In this document: one piece after another, positions 1 to 7,442 of the stretch
How the letters are laid out: each line of letters starts with the position of its first letter
Position numbering within the stretch: position 1 is the first letter of the stretch
Assembly (NCBI GenBank): GCA_023437345.1
Contig: JAEZGC010000331.1
Span: 1 to 8,270, forward strand
From: Actinomycetes bacterium
GTDB lineage: Bacteria > Actinomycetota > Actinomycetes > Propionibacteriales > Propionibacteriaceae
Direction: 5' to 3'
Length of the DNA: 8,270 nucleotides
Notes under the pieces: generated by a model
Databases searched by the model: none
Told to the model about the DNA's origin: nothing
What the model saw: the letters and a program-made list of their open reading frames with translations, nothing else
Program-made: the position numbers and the translations under genes

Positions 1-1
1 G

Positions 2-2146
2 AGCGACGCCGGCCCGGACGGCTCGTCCGGCGATCCACCACCGCCGGGTGGCGCGACAGCCGAGCCCACGGCGGCGTCGCCTACGCCCGGTGCGGTCCCA
101 TCGGGTGACGAGGAGCCGGCCACGCCACCACCGGCAGTTCCGGTCCCGGCCAGCGGCGCCCCGACTGCGCCTGCGGACCCCGAGCCCGCCGAGCCCGGGT
201 CCGCCGAGCCGTCCCCCACCGACGCCGGGCCCGCCGACCAGTCGGCGCCGGACACCGCGGACATCCTGCTGCTCGGCGGGTTGTCGGCGATGGCCGCGGC
301 CGGGCTTTTCGGCGGCTGGCAGGCGCGCCGCCTGCTGCAGTCCCGGGTGCGCCAGCCCGGCCGCCGGTACGCGCACCCGTCCGACGATCTCGCGCGCTTC
401 CACTCCGCCCTCGGACGGCGCCAGCTGCCCGATCACACCGGCACCCTGGACGCGGCCCTGCGCACGATCGGCCGTCACCACCACCGGCTCGGGCAACCCC
501 TGCCGGCGCTGGCCCAGGTCACCGTCACCGCCGACCGGCTGCTGTTCCAGTGGGCCGAGCCGGCAGGTGAGCCCCCGGCGGGATTCGGTGGTGACAAGAC
601 CGCCTGGCTGGTCGACCTCGACACCGGCCACCCGGCGTTGGCCGCCGCCGCAGACCACCCGTGCGCCTATCCCGCGCTGGTCAGCCTCGGCACCGCCGCG
701 GCGGGCGAGATCGTGCTGGTCGACGTCGAGCGGCCCGGCGTCCTGGGGGTGGCCGCCGACTCCCGCGAACTGCAGCTGGCCAGCCTCGCCTCGCTGGCCG
801 TCGAGCTCGCCTGCGCCCCGTGGGCCACCGAGCTCACCCTCGTCGTCGTGGGTCGAGACGGCGCGCTGGCGCGCACCGCCGGCGGGGAGGCCGTGACCTG
901 GCTGCCCGATCCGGCTGCAGCCCTGTCCCGGCTGCGGCGCCGGCACCAGGAACGCACCAGGGCCCTGGCCGGTCTCGACCTGCGGCTGCTGCGGGCCGAC
1001 CCGGACCGGGCCGACGCTGTGGCTCCCGAGGTCTACGTCTTCCACGACCCGCTGCCCGACGACCTGCAGGACGAGGTCGATCAGCTGCTGTCCGGCTCCC
1101 GGCTCGGACTGGCGGCTGTGCTGTGCTCCGCCGACCCCGCTGACGCCTCGTGGTCCCTGTTCGGCGACCCGCTGCGCCCGTCCGGCAGGCTGGCCGACAG
1201 CACCAGCCTCGCCGACCCTGCCGTGCTGTCCGCCCATGCCATTCCCGAGGGCACCCGTGCCGCGGTCGAGTCGCTCTACCGGGTGGCCGAATCCACCGAC
1301 ACCGAACCCGCGCCGTGGTGGCCGGCGACCGACGAGACCAACCTTCGCCCCCTGCCCGCCCGCGCCCACCCCAGTGAGGACGATGTGGAGATAGTCAGCC
1401 TGCGCCCGCGGGAGCGTGAGCATCCCACCCTGCTGCTGCTCGGGCCGGTCGACCTCACCGGCGCCGCCGGCCCGGAGCCGGTCCGGTCGCGGCTGCAGCT
1501 GATCGAGTTGGCCAGCTGGCTGCTCGAGTACCCCGGCCGGACCGCCTCGCAGATGGCCGCCGGGTTGGGCATCGCCGAGACCACCCGACGTTCCAACCTC
1601 AGCCGGTTGCGCAGCTGGCTGGGCGACGACCCGTCGGGCGAGCACTACCTGCCCGACGCCTACAGCGGGCGGATCCGGCTGCATCCCGACGTGGGCTCCG
1701 ACCTGGGCCGCCTGCGGCTGCTCACCGGGCCGGGGGTGAACCGGGTCGGTGACGCCGGCCTGGTGGCCGCCCTCGAGCTGGTGCGCGGCGCCATCCTGGC
1801 CGACGCCGCGCCGGGGCAGTGGTTCTGGGCCGAAGCATTGCGTAGCGACGCCGCGGCGCTACTGCGGGACGCCGGGCTCGTGCTGGTCGACCGGGCGCTG
1901 GACGGCGGCGACCTCGACCTGGCCCGCTGGGCCATCGACCGCGCCCTGCTGGTGAGCCCGCAGGACGAGCTGCTGATGTGCGCAAGGATCCGCACCGAGC
2001 ACGCCGCAGGCAACCGGCCGGCCGTCGAGCGCTACGTGTTGCAGCTCAGCCAGCAGGCCCGGGCCCTGGGCGTCGACCTGCTGCCGCAGACCGTCCTGCT
2101 GTGCCAGCAGGTCATCGAAGGACGGGCCCGCGCCCGCCGGGCCTGA
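2..2146 (+). CDS. Membrane-anchored BTAD-type regulator, C-terminal part (5' end outside the window)
   Basis: The frame is open from the first complete codon of the window to the TGA at 2144-2146, so 714 residues are visible and the true start lies upstream. Visible residues 1-87 are a Pro/Ala/Glu/Ser linker. Residues about 88-107 (ILLLGGLSAMAAAGLFGGW) form one transmembrane helix, followed by an Arg-rich stretch that fits a cytoplasmic side. Residues about 498-565 look like a winged-helix domain (QLIELASWLLEYPGRTASQM, then a helix with RRSNLSRLRSWLG). Residues about 585-710 are an all-helical BTAD-like module. This order resembles actinobacterial proteins with N-terminal membrane helices and an external LysM domain, often called LysM/BTAD proteins; the LysM part would be upstream and is not seen. 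The role is probably membrane-linked regulation, with target unknown. The first internal ATG (281) lies inside the membrane helix and is not a credible start. Confidence 0.85.
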   Translation, partial: SDAGPDGSSGDPPPPGGATAEPTAASPTPGAVPSGDEEPATPPPAVPVPASGAPTAPADPEPAEPGSAEPSPTDAGPADQSAPDTADILLLGGLSAMAAAGLFGGWQARRLLQSRVRQPGRRYAHPSDDLARFHSALGRRQLPDHTGTLDAALRTIGRHHHRLGQPLPALAQVTVTADRLLFQWAEPAGEPPAGFGGDKTAWLVDLDTGHPALAAAADHPCAYPALVSLGTAAAGEIVLVDVERPGVLGVAADSRELQLASLASLAVELACAPWATELTLVVVGRDGALARTAGGEAVTWLPDPAAALSRLRRRHQERTRALAGLDLRLLRADPDRADAVAPEVYVFHDPLPDDLQDEVDQLLSGSRLGLAAVLCSADPADASWSLFGDPLRPSGRLADSTSLADPAVLSAHAIPEGTRAAVESLYRVAESTDTEPAPWWPATDETNLRPLPARAHPSEDDVEIVSLRPREREHPTLLLLGPVDLTGAAGPEPVRSRLQLIELASWLLEYPGRTASQMAAGLGIAETTRRSNLSRLRSWLGDDPSGEHYLPDAYSGRIRLHPDVGSDLGRLRLLTGPGVNRVGDAGLVAALELVRGAILADAAPGQWFWAEALRSDAAALLRDAGLVLVDRALDGGDLDLARWAIDRALLVSPQDELLMCARIRTEHAAGNRPAVERYVLQLSQQARALGVDLLPQTVLLCQQVIEGRARARRA
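2125..2143. terminator. Possible bidirectional terminator hairpin at convergent gene ends
   Basis: A perfect 6-bp inverted repeat (GGCCCG, 7-nt loop, CGGGCC) lies in the last codons of the rightward gene, immediately before two stop codons that face each other 2 bp apart. There is no T tract, and such repeats are common in GC-rich DNA. The position is the only good argument for a terminator. Confidence 0.2.
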
Positions 2147-2148
2147 CC

Positions 2149-3003
2149 TCAGCCGTCGCGGCGCTGTTGGGAGAACTGCTTCGCGCCGTGTTCGACGACC
2201 ATCCGCACCAGCTGGGTGCCCGGCACGAACATGTTCACCGCCTCGACACCGACGTCCAGCAGGAACTTCGGCTCCAGCACCTTGCCCAGGTGCTGCTCGA
2301 AGGTCGAGCCGTCAGGACGCACGTCGCCGGTCAGCCCGTCGAACTCCAGCACCGCCTCCTTGCCGGCCCGCCGGTAACGGAAGGCGTACACCGGCCGGTA
2401 GACCAGGTCGACCACGTCGACACTGACCCGCTCCTCGAGGACGCGGTCGGCGTCCACCTTGCCGATGGCAGCCGACACCACCTCGCGCACCAGCATCGAC
2501 GCCTTGTTCTCCGGCGGCACAACCACGGTGCCGGCCAGCGCCGCCTCCGCCAGCGCCGCCGCGTCGGTGGGCGAGCCCGGGAACTTCAGGTAGCCGGCCA
2601 GCGCCGGGTTCTGCGTCCGGGTCAGCCCGTCGAAGAGGAACTCCCGTGAGGTCTCCTCCCGGCACGACTCCAGCCCCTGGATCCGCAGTTGGCCCTGCTC
2701 GGCGGTGATCGTCTCCCCGGCGACCTGGACGCTGCGGACAGCGGGACCGACCGCGACCGTGTAGCTGCGCGACCGCTCGTAGGCAGTCACCCCCACCGCG
2801 TGCAGCCGCCAGAACGGCTGCAGCCGGCGCTCCCGGTAGATGCACTCGTAGTCGTCGGCGCCCGAACGGTTCAACAGCCCGCCGAGCTTGGCCACCGCGC
2901 CGAAGGCGTCGGCCCGCTTGGCCCAGGCGCGACCCTCGGCCAGGTCCATGCTGAACCGGTCGGCCAGCACCACAATTCGTTCCTCGGCGATCTCCACATC
3001 CAT
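2149..3003 (-). CDS. Conserved-looking protein of unknown function, 284 aa
   Basis: I do not recognise this family. The ATG at 3003 is preceded by GGAGG with an 8-nt spacer on the minus strand, which supports this start. There is no signal peptide or membrane helix, so it should be cytoplasmic. The N-terminal part (residues 1-45) is helical and charged. Two similar beta-rich segments follow: residues 59-86 (core QPFWRLHAVGVTAYERSRSY) and residues 198-228 (core VYRPVYAFRYRRAGKEAVLE, ending FDGLTGDV). Each has an aromatic-Pro-x-aromatic motif leading into basic strands, which suggests an internal duplication. The C-terminus (238-284) is amphipathic, with LEPKFLLDVGVEAVNMFVPG. Two Cys (54, 114) are present but no metal-site pattern. 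It is divergent from the LuxR-type gene and convergent with the BTAD gene, so it is probably its own transcription unit. Confidence 0.75.
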   Translation of the reverse strand: MDVEIAEERIVVLADRFSMDLAEGRAWAKRADAFGAVAKLGGLLNRSGADDYECIYRERRLQPFWRLHAVGVTAYERSRSYTVAVGPAVRSVQVAGETITAEQGQLRIQGLESCREETSREFLFDGLTRTQNPALAGYLKFPGSPTDAAALAEAALAGTVVVPPENKASMLVREVVSAAIGKVDADRVLEERVSVDVVDLVYRPVYAFRYRRAGKEAVLEFDGLTGDVRPDGSTFEQHLGKVLEPKFLLDVGVEAVNMFVPGTQLVRMVVEHGAKQFSQQRRDG

Positions 3004-3014
3004 GGCAGCTCCCT
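3004..3014 (-). promoter_or_regulatory. Not a gene: start-proximal leader of the minus-strand gene
   Basis: This is the spacer between the GGAGG ribosome binding site (about 3012-3016, minus strand) and the ATG at 3003. The match to the 16S anti-Shine-Dalgarno sequence fixes the start of the unknown 284-residue protein. Confidence 0.5.
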
Positions 3015-3058
3015 CCCGACAGCGTGCAGCCTAAGCCCCATCGTCGCCGGGCGGGAGA

Positions 3059-3120
3059 GGGCGCCGCCTCCGGCGCCCGCCCCCCACCCCGTGGGGTAGC
3101 CCGGACGGGGGACCGGGTCC
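3059..3120. promoter_or_regulatory. Cluster of three inverted repeats in the divergent intergenic region
   Basis: Three perfect dyads lie side by side: GGGCGCC-6 nt-GGCGCCC at 3059-3078, ACCCC-GT-GGGGT at 3086-3097, and GGACC-G-GGTCC at 3110-3120. They sit between the divergent start codons at 3003 and 3173, where a dimeric regulator could control both directions. None matches an operator consensus I can name, and GC-rich DNA gives short dyads by chance, so only the clustering and location support a regulatory role. Confidence 0.35.
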
Positions 3121-3158
3121 GAGCCAAATTGCCCACAGACGCACCGCGGCGCCGGGGC

Positions 3159-3164
3159 TAGCAT
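3159..3164 (+). promoter_or_regulatory. Possible -10 element for leaderless transcription of the LuxR-type gene
   Basis: TAGCAT fits the TANNNT form of an actinobacterial -10 box and ends 8 nt before the GTG at 3173. No Shine-Dalgarno sequence precedes that GTG, so a leaderless mRNA starting at or next to the GTG is a reasonable reading. No convincing -35 box was found at 17-18 bp. Confidence 0.3.
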
Positions 3165-3172
3165 CCTTGGCC

Positions 3173-4309
3173 GTGGAGGGACTGTTCGAGCGGGTCGGCG
3201 AGCTTGCCGAACTCGAGGGCAAGCTGGCGGCGGCCGCCGCCGGAGACGGCTCCCTGGTGACCGTCGAGGGCCCGGCGGGGATCGGCAAGAGCCGGCTGCT
3301 GGCCGAGTTCCGCCGCACCGCCCGCAACACCGCCACCGTCTTGTCCGCCCGCGGCAGCGAACTGGAGCGTGACTTCGCGTTCGGCGTCGTCAGGCAGCTG
3401 TTCGAAGCCGAGCTCGCCACCCCGCAGGCCCGCACCCGGCTGCTGCGCGACGCGGCCGCGCCCGCCGCCGCCGTCTTCGGTGACCTCGACCAGGCCGTCG
3501 GGGACGCCAGCTTCGCCACCCTGCACGGGCTGTACTGGCTGGTGCTCAACCTGGCCGAGGACACCCCGGTGGTGCTCAGCGTCGACGACCTGCAGTGGTG
3601 CGACAGGCCGTCGCTGCGCTTCCTTGAGTACCTCGCCCGGCGGCTCGAGGGCCAGCCGGTGCTGCTGGTCGCCGGGACGCGCGACGGCGAACCCGGTGTC
3701 GACCCGCTGCTGCTCGGCGCCCTGCGGCACGACCCGTCGGTCACCACGCTGCGGCCCGGGCCGCTGACCGGCGACGCGCTCAGCCGGATCATCGCCGACG
3801 AACTCGGCACCCCGCCCGACGCGGTGTTCCTGCAGACCTGCCTGGACGCCACCGGCGGCAGCCCGCTGCTGCTCACCCAGCTGCTGCCGGCGCTGCGCTC
3901 CGAAGCCGTCACCCCCGACGCCGGGCACGCCGACCGGGTCCGCCAGATCGGGCCCCGCGCGGTGTCGCGGACCGTGCTGCTGCGGCTCAGCCGGCTGGAC
4001 GCCACCGCCACCGTGGCCGCCGAAGCTGTAGCGCTGCTCAACGACGGCGCCGACCTGACCGCGGTCGCCCGGCTCGCCGACGTCCCGGAACCGGCCGCCG
4101 CCGAGGCGGTGCGGGAGCTCGCCGCCGCCGAGATCCTGGCCCACGGACTGCCGCTGGCCTTCGTCCACCCGCTGGTGCGCGACGCCATCTACCACGTTAT
4201 AGCCCCCGCCGAGCGCGGCCGCCGGCACGCCAGGGCAGCCGAGCTGCTGCGCGACCTCGGCGCGTCCCACGAGCGGGTCGCTGCCCAGCTGCTGCTCAGC
4301 CCGCCCTAA
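3173..4309 (+). CDS. LuxR-family ATPase regulator (LAL type), N-terminal fragment ended by in-frame TAA
   Basis: This 378-residue product is the STAND/AAA-like ATPase half of a large ATP-binding LuxR regulator. Walker A is GPAGIGKS (residues 33-40). Walker B is LSVDDLQWCD, with the acidic pair at D138-D139. A sensor-like Arg follows in AGTRDGEP (R170). The GTG at 3173 gives the family's usual N-terminus (EGLFERVGELAELEGKLAAA); a TTG two codons earlier is possible but less likely. Translation ends at a TAA at 4307-4309, right after AAQLLLSPP. In related proteins as I recall them the chain continues here into W-x-V-D-x-L-R, and the same frame after the stop reads exactly that (GRAWAVDLLRATAATALRAG). 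The fragment therefore lacks its helical-repeat and DNA-binding parts. It has no TTA, CTA or TCA codons, so it has no TTA (bldA-type) dependence. It is best treated as half of a disrupted gene. Confidence 0.8.
   Translation: MEGLFERVGELAELEGKLAAAAAGDGSLVTVEGPAGIGKSRLLAEFRRTARNTATVLSARGSELERDFAFGVVRQLFEAELATPQARTRLLRDAAAPAAAVFGDLDQAVGDASFATLHGLYWLVLNLAEDTPVVLSVDDLQWCDRPSLRFLEYLARRLEGQPVLLVAGTRDGEPGVDPLLLGALRHDPSVTTLRPGPLTGDALSRIIADELGTPPDAVFLQTCLDATGGSPLLLTQLLPALRSEAVTPDAGHADRVRQIGPRAVSRTVLLRLSRLDATATVAAEAVALLNDGADLTAVARLADVPEPAAAEAVRELAAAEILAHGLPLAFVHPLVRDAIYHVIAPAERGRRHARAAELLRDLGASHERVAAQLLLSPP
4307..4309 (+). other. In-frame TAA interrupting the LAL regulator
   Basis: The codons before it (CCG CCC) and after it (GGC AGG GCC TGG) keep one reading frame, which then stays open for 547 codons to the TGA at 5951-5953. 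TAA is the least used stop in such GC-rich genomes. A single change from GAA or CAA would create it. No indel is needed to join the halves. Confidence 0.85.
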
Positions 4310-5953
4310 GGCAGGGCCTGGGCCGTCGACCTGCTGCGGGCCACCGCCGCCACCGCGCTGCGGGCCGGCGCGCCCGAGAGCGCCGCCGCCTACCTGCGCC
4401 GCGCCCTCGACGAACTTCCCGACACCCCCCAGCGCGGCCAACTGCTGTTCGAACTCGGCAGCGCCGAGTCGCGCACCAGCGGCCGGGACCCCGTCCCCCA
4501 CCTGACCGAGGCGTACCACCTGCTCACCGACCCCGAGCCGCGGGCCGCGACCGCCGCGCTGCTCGGCCGGCTGCTGCTGTTCACCGCCTCGGCCGAGGAG
4601 GCGTCGGCGTTCGCCCGCCGTGCCATCGACGACCTGCCGCCCGACCTGGCCGACCAGCGGAACGGGCTGCTCGCGCTGGAGTACATGACCGGCTACTTCG
4701 GCGGCGGCGACCTGACCCGGCTGGCAGAACTCAGCCAGTACCGCAGCCTCGACCCCACCGCCCCCGGCGCCGCCCAACTGCTCGCGATGGCGGCCTGGCA
4801 GGCGGTCTGCGCCGACGGCACCGCCGACGAGGCAGCGGCGCTCGCGCTGCGGGCACTGGAGGGCGGCCAGGTTCGGGTCGCCGACCCCAACCTGATCTGG
4901 TTCGCCGCGATCACCGCCGTCCTGTTCTGCGACCGGCCCGAGGTGCTCCCGATCTACGAGGCGGCGCTGGCAGACGCCCACCGGCACGGGTCGCTGTTCA
5001 CCGCCGCCGCCGTCAACATGTGGTTCGGCTACGCCAAATACCTGCACGGCGACCTTGCCGCCGGCGAGGAGCTGCTGCGCGAGGCGATCGAGGGCTACAC
5101 GGTGTGGGGCTACAACAACCAGGCCCTGGTCACCGCACGCTGCTTCCTCGCCTCGCTGCTGTTCGAACGCGGCGAACTCGACGAGGCCACGGCTCTGCTC
5201 GACGAGATCGGCGCCACCGACCCCGGCGAGAACACCACGGGCTGGTGGACGGCGGCCCGGGCGTCGCTGCTGCTCGGGCTGGGCAGGGCCGAGGAGGTGC
5301 TGCCGCTGACCGACCTGATGGCCGAGCGGGCCGCTGCCGGGGCCGACTGCGGCCGGCTGTGGTGGCGGGTGGCCCGCGCCGCAGCCCTGGCCCGGCTCGG
5401 ACGCCGCGACGAGGCGCTCGCCCTGGCCCACGAGGACCTGGCCGTCAACCGGCAGTTCGGTGCCCGCGTCCACCTCGGACGCAGCCTGCGGGCAGTCGGC
5501 GTGCTGACCGGCGGAGCGGAAGGCCTGGCCTACCTGCGCGAGGCGGTCGAAGTGCTGGAACTGTCCACCCACAAGCTCGAGTTCGCCCAGGCGCTGGAGT
5601 CGTACGGCGCCGCGCTGCGCCGCGCCCGGCGTCCTGCCGAGGCCAGGGAACCGCTGCTGCGCGCCCTCGACCTGGCCGGCGCCTGCGGGGTGGCACCGCT
5701 GGCCGCCCGGGTCCGGGCCGAACTGCAGGCGGCCGGCGTGCGTCCCCGCCGGGACGCGATCAGCGGCCTCGACTCGCTCACCCCAAGCGAGCGGCGGGTG
5801 GTCGACCTGGCCGCCTCCGGACGCGCCAACCGCGACATCGCCCAGGACCTGTTCGTCACCCCCAAGACAGTCGAGGTCCACCTGTCCAGCGCCTACCGCA
5901 AGCTGGGCATCCGGTCGCGGGCCGAGCTGGCCCCGATGCTGGCCGCCGGCTGA
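4310..5953 (+). pseudogene. LuxR-family regulator (LAL type), C-terminal part with TPR-like repeats and HTH
   Basis: This is the downstream part of the same reading frame as 3173-4309. The residues after the stop (about 4310-4684) resemble the start of the LAL helical-repeat region, for example APESAAAYLRRALDELPDTP. The first ATG is at 4685 and would give 422 residues, but it has only a GGAG 3 nt upstream and cuts into a helix, so independent translation is doubtful. The middle is made of TPR-like helical pairs rich in Ala and Leu. The last 59 residues (5774-5950) are a clear LuxR helix-turn-helix: SLTPSERRVVDLAASG, then NRDIAQDLFVTPKTVEVHLS and AYRKLGIRSR. The DNA-binding residues look intact. 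If expressed alone it would be a regulator without its ATPase switch. With readthrough or error correction the whole protein is 926 codons, a normal length for the family. Confidence 0.75.
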
Positions 5954-5958
5954 GCGGA

Positions 5959-5997
5959 TTGGGGTCGGCCCACAAACCTTGGGGTGCGGGTTGGGGT
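5959..5997 (+). promoter_or_regulatory. Three TTGGGGT direct repeats upstream of the flavoenzyme gene
   Basis: TTGGGGT occurs at 5959-5965, 5979-5985 and 5991-5997. The outer two share a longer context (TTGGGGTCG followed by CCCAC). They fill the gap between the regulator stop and the oxidoreductase start and could be binding sites for an activator, possibly the neighbouring LuxR-type protein. This is inference from position; a GGGGT half-site also occurs in the dyad at 3086-3097. Confidence 0.35.
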
Positions 5998-6016
5998 CGC
6001 CCACCGATGCCCGGCG

Positions 6017-6036
6017 AGGCTCGCTGCGACGAGCCT
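6017..6036 (+). terminator. Stem-loop between regulator and flavoenzyme
   Basis: AGGCTCG and CGAGCCT form a perfect 7-bp stem with a 6-nt loop (CTGCGA). It could terminate the regulator transcript, shape the 5' leader of the oxidoreductase mRNA, or be an operator. There is no T tract after it, so terminator is the weakest part of the call. Confidence 0.3.
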
Positions 6037-6066
6037 GAGGGTACATCGAAGCGAAAGGACCCCACG

Positions 6067-7425
6067 ATGACCCTCGTCGACGACCGACTCGACCCAGCGG
6101 TTGCCACAGTCCTGCTGCCCGGCGATCCCGGGTGGGACGAGCACCGCGCCACCTTCAACCTGCTGGTCGACCAGCGACCCGCGGCGATAGCGCTGCCGTC
6201 CGACGAGCAGCAGGTAGTCGCCGCTGTCGGACTGGCCCGTGCCCGCGGCTGGCGCGTCACGGCGCAGGCCACCGGCCACAACGCCGGCCCGCTCGGCGAC
6301 CTCGCCGACACCATGATCGTCAACACCTCCCGCCTGACCGGAGTCACCATCGACGCCGCCGCCCGCCGGGTGCGGGTCGGCGCGGGCGTCCGGTGGAGCG
6401 AGGTGGTACCCCAGCTGTCCGGGCACGGCCTGGCCGCGTTGCACGGGTCGTCACCGCTGGTCGGTGTCGTCGGCTACTCGCTGGGCGGCGGGATCGGCTG
6501 GCTGGCCCGCAAGTACGGCCTGCAGGCCAACGCGGTCACGGCCATCGAGGTGGTCACCGCCGAAGGCCACCTGGTCCGCGCGGACGCCGTCCACGAGGCC
6601 GACCTGTTCTGGGCGCTGCGCGGCGGCAACGGCAACTTCGGCATCGTCACCGCGCTGGAGTTCATGGTCTTCCCGGTCGCCGCGCTCTACGCCGGGATGA
6701 TGGTGTTCCCCGCGGAACGCTCAGCCGAGGTGCTGCGGGTCTGGACGGCGCAGCTGCCCGGCTACCCCGACGAGCTCACCACCTGGGCCAGCATCATCCA
6801 CGTCCCGCCGCTGCCGGAGATCCCCGAGCCGCTGCGGGGCCGGTCGATAGTCGCGGTGATGGCGGTCCACCTGGGGGCTGAGGCCGAGGGCAGGACGCTG
6901 CTGGCGCCGCTGCGCGCCCTCGGCCCGGAGCTGGACCTGTTCGGAATGCAGCCGCCGGCCGGGATCGCCGAGCTGGCGATGGATCCCGCCGAGCCGTTGC
7001 CGACCCGCAGCGCCACCGCGCTGTTCGACACGCTGTCGCCGGCGGCCATCGACGAGCTGGTCGGCCTGGTCGCCGCACCGGGCTCGCCAGTGCTGATGAC
7101 GCAGCGCCGGCACGTGGGCGGGGCGCTGGCGCGTCCGGCTGCCGACGGCGGCGCGCGGGACCGGCTGGCCGGCGAACTCTGCCTGTACGCCGCGTCGGTA
7201 GTGCCAGTACCGGAGGCGGAAGCGCCAGCCCTGGCCGCGCTCGCCGCGGTGAAGGCAGCCGTCGCGGGGGAACAGTCAGCCAGCTACCCGAACTTCGTCG
7301 AGGAACCCGCGGACGCCAGCACCTTCTGGGACGCAGCGACGTGGCATCGGCTGCGCACCGTCAAGGCGCTCTACGACCCGTCAGACATCTTCCGGGGCAA
7401 CCACCACATCCCGCCGTCCACCTGA
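6067..7425 (+). CDS. FAD-linked oxidoreductase, VAO/PCMH fold with BBE-like C-terminus
   Basis: The product is a 452-residue flavoenzyme of the berberine-bridge-enzyme-like group, a usual length for bacterial members. AAAGGA at 6054-6059, 7 nt before the ATG, supports the start. The FAD-binding domain covers about residues 35-205: AQATGHNAGPLG holds His71, at the position where this family commonly carries 8-alpha-histidyl FAD; VVGYSLGGGIGWLARKYGLQ is the glycine-rich loop; DLFWALRGGNGNFGIVTALE is the next conserved block. Where bicovalent members have a Cys that also bonds the flavin, this protein appears to have Ser129 (GSSPLVGVVGY), so single attachment through His71 is likely. The C-terminal BBE motif is at 407-450 (YPNFVEEPAD to YDPSDIFRGNHHIPPS). 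There is no signal peptide. It probably oxidises an alcohol, sugar or amine-type substrate with O2, but the substrate cannot be read from sequence. It follows the LuxR-type gene by 113 bp and is a plausible target of it. Confidence 0.9.
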   Translation: MTLVDDRLDPAVATVLLPGDPGWDEHRATFNLLVDQRPAAIALPSDEQQVVAAVGLARARGWRVTAQATGHNAGPLGDLADTMIVNTSRLTGVTIDAAARRVRVGAGVRWSEVVPQLSGHGLAALHGSSPLVGVVGYSLGGGIGWLARKYGLQANAVTAIEVVTAEGHLVRADAVHEADLFWALRGGNGNFGIVTALEFMVFPVAALYAGMMVFPAERSAEVLRVWTAQLPGYPDELTTWASIIHVPPLPEIPEPLRGRSIVAVMAVHLGAEAEGRTLLAPLRALGPELDLFGMQPPAGIAELAMDPAEPLPTRSATALFDTLSPAAIDELVGLVAAPGSPVLMTQRRHVGGALARPAADGGARDRLAGELCLYAASVVPVPEAEAPALAALAAVKAAVAGEQSASYPNFVEEPADASTFWDAATWHRLRTVKALYDPSDIFRGNHHIPPST

Positions 7426-7442
7426 CGATCGCGCTGTCACCC

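Noticed and set aside
48..896. A 282-codon plus-strand frame at the left edge
   Set aside because: Its product is Pro/Arg/Ser-rich without motifs, and it lies over the BTAD-protein frame, which has a linker, a membrane helix and domain structure.
3167..3172. TTG at 3167 as start of the LuxR-type regulator
   Set aside because: The GTG at 3173 gives the family-typical N-terminus and fits the possible leaderless -10 box. TTG adds only two residues, so the choice has little effect.
3158..6046. A 962-codon open frame on the minus strand opposite the LuxR-type gene
   Set aside because: It reads the exact complementary codons of the regulator, so it stays open simply because that gene avoids TTA, CTA and TCA. 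Its product is Gly/Gln/Arg-rich and has no family motif.
5020..6066. An upstream extension of the flavoenzyme frame to 5020
   Set aside because: It overlaps the regulator in another frame, encodes Arg/Gly-rich low-complexity sequence, and the flavoenzyme has a good ribosome site at 6054-6059 for the ATG at 6067.
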